A stretch of DNA of 64,000 nt, from contig NC_134463.1 of assembly GCF_047948215.1 (NCBI RefSeq), forward strand, positions 101,038,657 to 101,102,656, read 5' to 3'. A program made the position numbers and the translations under genes. This stretch comes from Lycorma delicatula. Lineage: Eukaryota; Arthropoda; Insecta; Hemiptera; Fulgoridae. The notes below the pieces were generated by a model that ran no database searches, was not told the origin of the DNA, and worked only from the letters and a program-made list of their open reading frames with translations. Positions 25,769-34,759 of this stretch are shown here, in pieces (position 1 is the stretch's first letter; each line of letters starts with the position of its first letter).

Positions 25769-25859
25769 CAGTGAGTCCTGAGTCGGCTCCGGGGTTCGCC
25801 AGGGCCAACCTGGTCCAGAGGTCCAGGAAGCAGAGCCCCGACCGGCTAATAGTAAAATA

Positions 25860-26260
25860 CGACTGGTTATGTGTAATGCAGGATAAAAAAAGATTTTTTT
25901 TTTTTAAGAAAATAATAAATAAGTTTAAATTTCTTGCAAAATATATAGATATTCTCGTTTCATTGATTAGAAGGTGTTTTGATGTTATATAAAATTGTTG
26001 CAATACTGACCTTTGTAATATGATTAATACTAAGATAATGTTTAGATTATATCTAGGGTATAGGTAAAAGGGTACGTTTAAACGCAATTATCTTGTAGTA
26101 GTCTTTTAATTATAGTAATTACATATAAATTAAATTTATAATAAAGAATATATCTAAATAAAAGTTTTGTACCCTGAATAAACTGGTTTTATTTTCCCGT
26201 TTTACATTTAAATCAATTAAATTTAATTATGTGTTTTGTATAAGTAGGCTAAATTAGCTA
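25860..26260. other. A+T-rich spacer
   Basis: No gene is supported. The 110-codon minus-strand frame at 25755-26087 starts in A+T-rich DNA and runs into the G+C-rich repeat end; it has no domain. Confidence 0.5.
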
Positions 26261-26264
26261 ACAG

Positions 26265-26448
26265 GTTGTTTCCATTTTAATTAATATAAAAAAATAACCA
26301 GGAGTGCTAATGTATCCAAAATTACTACAAGAGTAGGCTACATGTTTGTTACATAAGAAACGGCAAAGCTTAAATCGATTGGATTCGAACCCTGGACCCC
26401 CGGATGAAAGGCCGAGAAGATACCCCTCTCGCCACAGAGGCCGGCGAC
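26265..26448 (-). mobile_element. SINE family B-like copy with tRNA-like head (copy 2)
   Basis: On the minus strand the head begins near 26448 (GGTCGCCGGCCTCTGTGGCG), has an A-box-like stretch, and carries the B box GGTTCGAATCC at 26381-26391 (plus strand reads GGATTCGAACC). The segment TCTCGGCCTTTCATCCGG resembles an anticodon arm. After the B box the sequence passes into an A+T-rich body without a matching acceptor stem. I therefore call it a SINE head, not a tRNA gene. The body differs from copy 1 and may belong to a subfamily. Confidence 0.6.
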
Positions 26449-26795
26449 CCGAAAAATCGAACAAAATATAAATACACGCGGTAATATACAAGGCGCATAG
26501 ATAATTTAATTCTACCTAAACGTATTTAGCTCACTTGTAAATTAGTTTTCTGAAGATAAACGTGAAATTTAGATAAGAAAATTTAATACGACTCGCATTT
26601 GAAACCTGAAAATAAATTTTTTTTGAAGAATTGGTTTTGTACGGCGAATATTAAGAAGGTTTAAGCCGATCATTTTCCAAAAAATAATCTAAACCATTAT
26701 CGATATGAATTAACTCTATTTATTTTATACATATAATCTAATAGAAAACAGCGTGCTAGATAGTATTTGGTAAACTCACTTCAACTGTTCCATCG

Positions 26796-27212
26796 GTGTT
26801 GATGGTAAAAAAGAGACCGAAAGAGAGAAAACGAGATAGAAAGATAACGGTTTCGGTTGAAGGAAGCCGTCGTCATAGCAACACGCGCTCTGCTGCCGCT
26901 GCTATTTCTATACCACGAGAGGGTGGAAAAACAGGGATGGAAGCCGTGGGGGTAACACCGGACAAAGATGACGCATCACGCTACGGTCATGGTGGAAAGA
27001 ATAACAAAACCGACTACTCGCTAGGGGGTCTCATAAATCCCTCAAGTCCATCTTATTTCCGCTTGTCCCCCTCTCCTGTACCCTCTTCGCCGTGTCCTAC
27101 ACCCAACACAGTTACCCTCGGGACTCGACCGAAACCCCCTCTATCTTTTATCCGGTTTTCTCTCACCCGCCACACCCCCGTACAGTTCTTTAACAGGAAG
27201 AAAAAAGAATAA
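26796..27212 (+). other. 138-codon open frame in a G+C-rich patch (hypothetical)
   Basis: This is the longest open frame after the 164-codon LINE frame, and it lies where base composition turns G+C- and CpG-rich. The N-terminal third is basic (KKRPKERKRDRK), the middle holds an Ala/Ser run (SNTRSAAAAISIP) and Gly-rich parts, and the C-terminal part is Ser/Pro-rich (SPSPVPSSPCPTPNT). No domain, signal peptide or membrane segment is visible, and an antisense frame overlaps it. It could be a lone exon, a non-coding promoter-proximal island, or chance. I favour a composition artefact, with an exon as a real alternative. Confidence 0.2.
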
Positions 27213-27219
27213 TAGCGAA

Positions 27220-29720
27220 AAAAATGATATTCCAACATTTTAATTATAATTCTAATGCACGAAAAAATATTATATTATCAAAACTTTGAAAAGAGATTTC
27301 ACACAATACATTAAAGCTACACACGTAACGATTCAAACAATGCATTACGCTGTATTGTTCTTAAAAAGAAATTCTCAAAGAAAGACCAAAAGATTTTATA
27401 TAAACCTGATCTTTATAAAACAAACTAGCAAAGCAAAATGAGGTGTCTTATTCAAATAAATTTTAATTATTTTTAAGATATTTAAACCTAACTTCTTTTT
27501 TTCTTATCTTATTTAATAATATGTATTTCGTTTTTGTTATTATTATTATTATTATTATTAACACGATTGGTAAATAATGTAGCTAATAACTGAAATAATA
27601 AATTTAAATACGACGTATGCCAAAATACTCTACAATAAATTAAAAGAAAAACTGCGACTAAAATACTCAGAATGAATCCAGTTTTACCCAGGTTTATTAT
27701 TAAGAATTAAATGAAAATTATGAAAAAAAAAACATGACTACAAGAAATAAAAAAAGTAGAAATCAAATAGAATCAGTTATGTATGGTTTTTATTTCCAGA
27801 ATTTCGTAAAAATATTGAATATGACGAGTATATTACTGTTATATTAATAGTGCTTTTAATTAAACAGCAGTTGTTAAAAATAAATAAATTAGAGTATAAC
27901 GTTTGGTATTATTTTAATAAATACTATCGATTAATAAATTAAAAAAATTCCAGAAAATAATAATTTTAATATTAATTTATCCTTTGAATGAAAGTAATGG
28001 ATTGTCATTCAAATGTACCGGAATTACAAGAAAAGCACTCTGTACCATCCATCGCAAAAAATTTATTCAACACAGCAACGTAAATGCTTCTCTCAGATGA
28101 TTGAAATAAAATAATGTTTATTTCAGTCATTAAATTGTATAAATAGTTCTTAAAAATTTCGATTTTAAACTTTATTCTTTTAATAAAAATCTGTCTCAAT
28201 CAGAATCTTTTCAAATTAAAGTTCATTATAGAGTGTGCAAATCAATATTATAGCTTTGTTTTCATCCGATATAATCTTAAGATTGATATTTCAGAAATAA
28301 TTTTATTAATTATGTCCCAGTAATCAAGCAACGTTGATAATTCAAGCATTCAAATTCAGTTAACTATAATTACTCTTTTAATTATAAATATAATTTAGAC
28401 TTTCCAACATCATTAAGAGAGATCAGTCGGATGAAAGAACAATTTGATTCATGAAAAATATTTAGATTATGTCTACTACTTTTGTGATAATTTAAAAAAG
28501 CAAAAAAAATAATAATAAACTGAGATTCAAAACTATAGTTAAAACTTATAAATCTGGTTTGAATTTTAGATTTTACTAAGGTTAACAAAATTTCAAAAAG
28601 TTCGATAAAAACAATCAGTTATACAGACATTTATCAGATACGTTTTTTTTTTTTATGTTTGAGTTAAATATAATTATAAATATTCTGTATTGAAGAAGAA
28701 AATATCTCTGCGAAAGCTCTGAGGAAAAAGCATTAAATATTAATGATTAATTTAATGTAATTGAATTCTGCAGCTAGGATACGATTTGCTGTCATGAATT
28801 ATAGAAAGCCAATGGTCAAATAGTAGTAGGTATGGTACTTCTAATGAAATAACAGAATATATATATATATGTAACTTAAGTAACTTGAATCGACAATAGT
28901 ACCGATGTTGATCTTGTTAATTCTCGTTACTGAATTCTAGTTATTCGACAAGGAATAAATAATTAAATATTGCTTTCAGTCTCTTACAGAGTATTAGTAA
29001 AGAGAGATAGCAGCTTATCTAACTTTCCTGAGAATTCATAAATTTTATATATTTACAAACCAGAAAATCATACAGAATTGTAATAAAGAAAGATTAATGG
29101 AAAATGTTTAATTTTCTTTTACTTTTAAAATATTTCTAACAATAGAATACATTATAATAAATAGAAAACGCTAAGTAATAATGATGATGTCTTATTAAAA
29201 CCAACAGAAGAAAAACGAGTTTAAATGTCCAATTTTGTTGGGTAGATTATAAAACAATTAGGCTAATCTCATAAAATGTTACATTTATTAAAAGCAGTAT
29301 TTATTTAATCGGTGTTTATATTATCTGAAAAAATGTAACAAAGTAATAGGAAAAATTCCTTCAAGATGTTAAAAGATAACAACTGAAGAAAAAATTAAAT
29401 TTTATCATTTTCCTTAAACAGACTGGTAGGAAAGAAAATTAAAATGATGTACGTAGGTGATAATAAATCGATTAATGTCTGCACAAAAAAGAAGAATTAA
29501 ATAATTAAACAGTACAGGTATGATATTATCGCAAAATTGCAAAAGTGAAAATGAAATAAAAATGCCTAACCAAACCTTTAATAAAAAGAAACAATTATTT
29601 TATGTTAAGAAAACAAGTAGTGTAAGTAAAGGATAAACGCTTGAGGATGCGTCTTCTTAAATATTAAACAAATAGCGTAATTTGGTTTAGATAAGGATCA
29701 TGGACGCTAAAAAAAGAAAA
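27220..29720. other. Gene-free A+T-rich stretch
   Basis: No gene or transposon recognised. It contains a (TTA)n tract at 27536-27560 and a short (TA)n at about 28857-28870. Confidence 0.55.
27536..27560. repeat. (TTA)n microsatellite
   Basis: About eight uninterrupted TTA/ATT units. Confidence 0.85.
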
Positions 29721-29724
29721 ATGT

Positions 29725-30000
29725 GAAAGCATTTGAAACGCGGGCGTGGATGAGAAGGTTGAAAAAATTACATTAACAGAGAGGGAAATGAAAAATAATG
29801 AGGAGAGTGTACGAAAACAGAAGCTTAACTGAGAATCAATAGAGGTACAAATAAGAGAGGCCGGAAAAAATTAAAAATGATCGATGATCTACGATGAAAT
29901 GAGAGATATCAAAAATTCAGATGGGAGTAAAGAAAATGGAGAGGACACGGTACAGGAGGTCTGCCTCCGGGTAGATAACCAAATGATGATGACAGAAATT
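29725..30000 (+). pseudogene. Decayed C-terminal end of a LINE-type reverse transcriptase ORF
   Basis: Switching between frames recovers the run-out seen at the end of many arthropod LINE ORFs. There is an RAWMRRLKKITLTER-like block near 29740, RGRKKLKMIDDLR-like near 29858-29900, then NERYQKFRWE and a terminal GHGTGGLPPGR near 29950-29975. In related elements this tail is a Trp-rich basic segment ending in a LPPG motif. Stops and frameshifts are frequent, so it is an old fragment. The nearby ATGATGATG run could be the start of the 3' UTR. Assignment is from remembered patterns; no RT catalytic motif remains. Confidence 0.5.
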
Positions 30001-30078
30001 TGTAGTTAATTAAATATAATTTACTCGTCCAGTCGTTCTTAACTTTTTGGAAGTTTTACGTAACCTTTACGCACTAAG

Positions 30079-30115
30079 ATATTATACTGCTGCCTTTACG
30101 CCGGCAGTATAATAT
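30079..30115. repeat. Perfect 12-bp stem-loop
   Basis: ATATTATACTGC (30079-30090) pairs exactly with GCAGTATAATAT (30104-30115) across a 13-nt loop. No gene is adjacent. Confidence 0.6.
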
Positions 30116-30616
30116 TTATAAATAATTTCAGCTTTTTCCTCCGCTTTTTTTAAGGGCAATATGATCAATCAATTTTTAGTTGTCATACCGTTAAAAATAT
30201 ATATGAACACGATTTTAGTGTCAATAACAGTTTATAACTTTTTTTAAAATAATTATGAAAGGGACTCTTAAAAATAACATAAAAATATACATTCTGACGA
30301 TGACAACACCTGAACAAGGCGTTATTTTTAAATAAATTTTAATTCGAAATTAACGTAAGACTTCTACTAAAGATGTCACTAAAATAGATAAAAAAATTAT
30401 TTATTACACCGGTTTCGTTTTTATAATCTTAAAGCTTTTCACGGAGGAAGGGTTAAATATTAAATTTCTTACGAATGCACTAACAGTTTAACAACATCGT
30501 TGCCTGTACCAGTTTTTTCTTATTAAGAATAGATTTGATGTAGGAAAAAATCATAATGCAAAGTAATATAAAATTTATAAATATTTTTGTAATATTTGAT
30601 ACTTTAATTAGTAATG

Positions 30617-30619
<3 letters not shown>

Positions 30620-30648
<29 letters not shown>
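30620..30648. repeat. (TA)n microsatellite
   Basis: About fourteen TA units in gene-free DNA. Confidence 0.85.
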
Positions 30649-30650
<2 letters not shown>

Positions 30651-31987
30651 TACATATATTTACATGTTTATTTAACACAGATATTAGATAAATGATTTAT
30701 TTAGCAGTATAACTTAAATGACAGCGGATTAATATATTATTATTAGAAGGGTAGTTCGTGATCAAAAAAGAATCCTGCAGCCAGCTAGCGTAGAACGGAG
30801 CACAGAATACATAAATCTCGACTTCCCGAGCTGTATCCTATGCTAGAGAAGGAAATCGCATCCGACAAGCAGGTCGGAAATTGGATCTGTGCGGAAGTTA
30901 GCCCCGATAACAATAGCAAGTACACACAATCTATTAATGGGACATTCTATGCATGAATTACATATTAACAAATTAGTTAACTCTCTGATGTATTAACTAC
31001 AATAATTCTGATACGATAAGTTATTGAATGCTGTTAAAATAATTACAATTGTCATCGTACAACGATACCGATTTTATACGTAGATATATTCAACTGTATT
31101 CCAAAATTCAAAAATATCCAGATGTGTTATAATCACCGAATATGTTAAACATTAACCGTAAAAAACTTAAACTATCGCCATTTTATTGCTAAAAAATCAC
31201 GCATATTAATTGTAATATTTAACCGATATATTCTCCAAAATTTAGTTATACTACAACTAGTTTTATAAGTTTCCATTGAACGATACAAAATTAAAACATT
31301 TACCTTGGTAAGACTATTTTGCTCCCGTAAGATATTTAATTGTTTTACGGAACTCCTCATCCATTATATCCTAATTTTAAATTTATTTTATTATAAATAA
31401 ATAGGGCTGTCTTTGTAAAAGAGTCATGTAGTAAATTCTATATTTTCAAAGGCATAATAAATTCGTGCTCAGAATTGCAAAGACTCCACGCCTCCTGATA
31501 GCTAACCCAGTTTTGCTTATCAGATAATTTATCACTAACCTAGCCTACTAGGAGTTAGTAGTCCAAAATATTTTTGGATTTTTGTAAAAAATAAAATAAA
31601 ATTTTTAAATCTCAAGATACGTTTTCTTTATTGTAATGGGTCTTATTTTTTCCATTAACAATCAAAATACCACTAGTTTTAAAACGTTTTAAACCATAAA
31701 TGTGCTTTATCTTTAATTTCTGAAAAAATATCTTTCAAGTTTACATCGTCAGTTTTTTAATTATTTAATGTTTTTTTGTTAATATGTTTCATTTCAATTA
31801 TTTATGTTTATATTATCTTCTTTTTTTTAATATGCTCTATTGATTAATCATAGATATATAGCAAATCGAAAATATGACACCACATGACTTCCATGTAAGC
31901 CTATTAAATTACCCATATACATTTTTAAAAGTACATAAAATGTTATTTCACTAATAACTTATGATTTTTTATATACATATATATATA

Positions 31988-33296
31988 CAGGATGTCCCAT
32001 ATAAAACGCAACCCATCAATCAGTCATCCATGAAATTTCAAAAGTCAAGCTTACTCCCATACTCGTTACTGAAATGGACTCGTCCAACATCTGAACATCG
32101 CGGCGACGCAGTAGAACATTACCCATAGTAACAACAATGCAATCATAACGTTCAGTGTATTGCTAGAGACAAGATGGTGTTTTCGCTAGATGAACGTGTT
32201 TTCATTGTTGAGTCGTACTTCAGTACGAAATCAGCGGTTGCAGTGCAAGATTTATTTCGCCATAAGTACCCGGATAAACCAGATCCTAACAAAACATCAG
32301 TATTAAGGTTAGTCGCAAAATTTAAGAGAGACCGGTTCTGTTAATAACAAGGAACACAAAAGATGTTGAATACAGATACAGTCACTGAAATCAAAGACCG
32401 ATTACTCGCCTCGCCAAATAAATCGATCAGACGTTTGTCTGCTGAAATTAATTTGTCTAAATCAACTGTTCATCGGGCAACCAAACAATTACAATAACGA
32501 CCTTATCACATTCAACGGTTCATCGACTTCTTGAGCCTGACAAAGAAAAACGGCTACAATATTGCCAATGGTTCCGTCGATTTCTGCGTGAGGGAATTAA
32601 CGTTATGGATTCGTTATTTTTCACAGATGAAGCACGGTTTCATTTGGGTGGCTACGTAAACAGCCAAAACAGTAGAAGTTGGAGTGCTGAAAATCCCCAC
32701 GTTTATCACGAAAAACAATTACACCCGCAAAAGTTGGGCGTGTGGTGCGCGATATCGCGGAAGAAAATAATCGGTCCTATTTTTTTCGAGTACACCATTA
32801 ATGCAGAACGATATCAGGATATTTTATCTCAGTTCATCGCACTCTTGGAAGAGGAAGACAGACACTGCTGGCTACAACATGACGGTGCGACATCGCAGTA
32901 CGCAGGTTCAACTTCTGATTTCGTTGAGGAATTCTTTGGTAATCGTGTTATCTTGTAGCAACCAAGATCTCCAGATTTTACTGCGGCGGATTTTTTTCCA
33001 CGGGGTTACCTCAAAGAAAAAGCCTACAGCAACAAACCACGAACACTTGAACGATTGAAGTCAATATTGAACAAGCTGTATTAAATATCCAGTCACAAAC
33101 TTTGAAAAACGTTGCAAGAAACGCTGTAAAAAGAATTGAAGCTTGTATTCAAGAAGATGGCGGCCACTTCCAACATTTACTCTAAATGTAAAGTAATGGA
33201 TGGTAATAATAAAAATTGCATTTACATTTACACATGTCTTTTTATTATTTCAATACCTACCAATATAAGATTGGATTGCGTTTTATGTGGGACTAT
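31988..33296 (+). mobile_element. Tc1/mariner-superfamily DNA transposon (full-length, inactive)
   Basis: About 1.3 kb bounded by terminal inverted repeats. The left end reads CAGGATGTCCCATATAAAAC and continues GCAACCC; the right end read backwards gives GTCCCACATAAAACGCAATC. Both ends sit in TA-rich DNA, matching TA target choice; the surrounding TA tract hides an exact duplication. The right tip seems to have lost the CAGG bases. Inside is a single broken transposase gene. Size, TIRs and target agree with an IS630/Tc1/mariner-type element. Confidence 0.85.
32174..33185 (+). pseudogene. Broken IS630/Tc1-mariner-type transposase (DUF4817-like N terminus)
   Basis: The frame starts at ATG 32174 with VFSLDERVFIVESYFSTKSA, a helix-turn-helix region of the DUF4817 type, and stops early at 32339-32341. 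Later blocks in shifted frames are SIRRLSAEINLSKSTVHRAT (second HTH), LFFTDEARFHLGGYVNSQNS (first catalytic Asp region), and WLQHDGATSQYAG near 32870 (second Asp). SPDFTAADFF near 32970 holds the third Asp, about 35 residues further on, and the end is ACIQEDGGHFQHLL before TAA 33183-33185. The central 117-codon frame (32605-32958) is the longest intact piece. Stops at 32341, about 32496 and 32956-32958, plus frameshifts, make it non-functional. The three acidic positions are still visible, so the decay is moderate. Confidence 0.85.
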
Positions 33297-33312
33297 ATAT
33301 ATATATATATAT
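33294..33312. repeat. (TA)n microsatellite at transposon border
   Basis: This TA tract directly follows the right terminal repeat of the Tc1/mariner-like element; a TA-rich run also precedes the left end. Confidence 0.8.
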
Positions 33313-33534
33313 TTTTTTTTTTTAATTTTTATTACCGATTTACTGTAACATTTTTTTATACAATCGGAGGTAAATAACTATTAATAAACAAATATATTTA
33401 AATTAAAAAGAAGAGTTAAAAAAAAGGAAGAAAAAGAGAAAATATTGCAAACCAAATAAAGATAAAAAAAATGTTGCAAACAAAAACATAATAAAAAAAT
33501 TTAAGAGAAGTTTATAAATATAAACAGGAAGAAA

Positions 33535-33940
33535 ATGTTAAACGAAAGAAAGAATAAAATATTAAAAGAAGATGATAAATATAAAGAGAAAGAAAACGTT
33601 CAGACAAAGGAAAGAATAAAAAAAGGAACAGAGAATGATGAATATAACGAAAGAGAAAATTTGAAAACTAGAGAACATGTACACAAATTAAGATCAAATC
33701 AAAGAGCGATTAAATGATTGGCAACAAAAAACAGATTAACGAAATGATGATCAACTCCGATTTAGGGAGAATATTGTCCGATAATATCTGAGAAGTAATG
33801 AACTATAAGATAAGAATATTTTGCAATTTATTAAAGATCAGGGATATATGACTCAGTGTATATGTTATTCTTGTGAGGATCTATTTTTCAGTCATTCTGT
33901 AGTTATCTTTAATATAAATAAAATTAAACTTCCTGAATAA
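33535..33940 (+). pseudogene. Fragment resembling the N-terminal part of a Helitron-type protein
   Basis: The open frame at 33535-33717 is a Lys/Glu-rich charged repeat (DDKYKEKENVQTKERIKK, then NDEYNERENLKTREHVHK) that predicts a coiled coil. Past a stop and frameshifts, the blocks NDDQLRFRE and IKDQGYMTQCICYSCEDLFF continue up to the stop at 33938-33940. A charged repeat followed by a Cys-x-Cys-x-x-Cys segment and FFSHSVVIFN is the arrangement I know from the N-terminal region of insect Helitron and PIF1-like multi-copy proteins. No helicase or Rep domain follows. The family call is from memory and tentative. Confidence 0.4.
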
Positions 33941-34121
33941 TTAAATAAAATTAACCAGAAATTAAATTACAAAATCCAAAAATAATTCGATTCTAACTTA
34001 TAATTTTCAATTAATATTAAATAAATCAGATGTTTCACCAAATATATTACATATACACATATGTAATAATGCCTATTATTAAATTACATATACATATTTT
34101 TAAAAGTATATAAAATTTTAT

Positions 34122-34127
<6 letters not shown>

Positions 34128-34172
<45 letters not shown>
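34128..34172. repeat. (TA)n microsatellite
   Basis: About twenty-two TA units. Confidence 0.9.
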
Positions 34173-34177
<5 letters not shown>

Positions 34178-34264
34178 ATTATAGAATAATTATTATTTAT
34201 TGTAATTTTTTTTTACAATCACAGGTTAATAATTATTAATAAATTAATATATTTAACTTAAATT

Positions 34265-34750
34265 TAAATAAATTAAAAAAAAGGAGATTAAGTCTGATTC
34301 GAACCGATGTGCCTTCCCTTGTAAGATCCAAATATTTCATTAATTAAAATTTCATTTGGCTACATAACTCTGGAACCAATGAAAATAAGTACCACTAGTG
34401 ATGCATAGCTCGCACTGCGGGCTGCTTATTACTGCAGTTAAGAAAAAGTCCAAAATCAAAATTTTTTTGAACACTTTTGGTTCAGTCGTTTGAAATCAAA
34501 AGGGAAGGTGCACAACTAGATGTTATATTAGTCGTAAATCCAAAATTTCAACATCCTACGGCTAATCGTTTTTTAGTTATGGGAGATACTTACGTACGTA
34601 TATACGCAGCTACACCTACCTACGTACATACGTACGTACAGACGTCACGTCGAACAAAATAGATTCAGGGATGGTCAAAATGGATATTTCCGTTTAATCT
34701 GAAAACCGAAATTTTTTAGACTAATCAGAAAAATTTGCTACAAAAAATAA
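34265..34750. repeat. Interspersed repeat with ACGTACGTAC satellite-like core
   Basis: The stretch contains a reversed B-box-like GATTCGAACC at about 34298, a less A+T-rich body, and a run of TACGTACGTAT/ACGTACGTAC units near 34590-34640. GACGTCACG and GGGATGGTCAAAATGGATAT near 34670 follow. I recognise this ending from repeats common in insect assemblies. The 61-codon frame at 34477-34662 is part of the repeat. Class unknown. Confidence 0.5.
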
Positions 34751-34759
34751 ATGAATTTT

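Larger units (their letters stand above)
25047..25852 (+). mobile_element. Helitron-like non-autonomous element
   Basis: The left end TCTTATATATAAAACCGAAA followed by T and GTCTGTCTGTCTC resembles 5' ends of insect Helitrons, and the base before it is A. The right side is a strongly G+C-rich block (about 25590-25850) ending in AGCCCCGACCGGCTAATAG before a T. This fits insertion between A and T and a CTRR-like 3' terminus (CTAA or the degenerate ATAG). The interior carries a long inverted repeat, listed separately, and no helicase frame. The exact 3' end and the class are uncertain; a composite of MITE plus Helitron end is possible. Confidence 0.45.
30010..31980. other. Mostly A+T-rich stretch without genes
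   Basis: Contents: a short stem-loop at 30079-30115, a (TA)n tract at 30620-30648, and a less A+T-rich patch at about 30750-30910 that I do not recognise. No gene is supported. Confidence 0.5.

Noticed and set aside
26370..26448. Possible true tRNA gene on the minus strand
   Set aside because: A and B boxes and an anticodon-arm-like segment are present, but I could not pair an acceptor stem, and similar heads occur at 21.3 and 41.6 kb joined to SINE bodies.
33380..33960. A CRISPR-like or tandem repeat array in the A-rich region
   Set aside because: The periodicity comes from a charged protein repeat in a decayed coding fragment, with no regular spacer and repeat structure.
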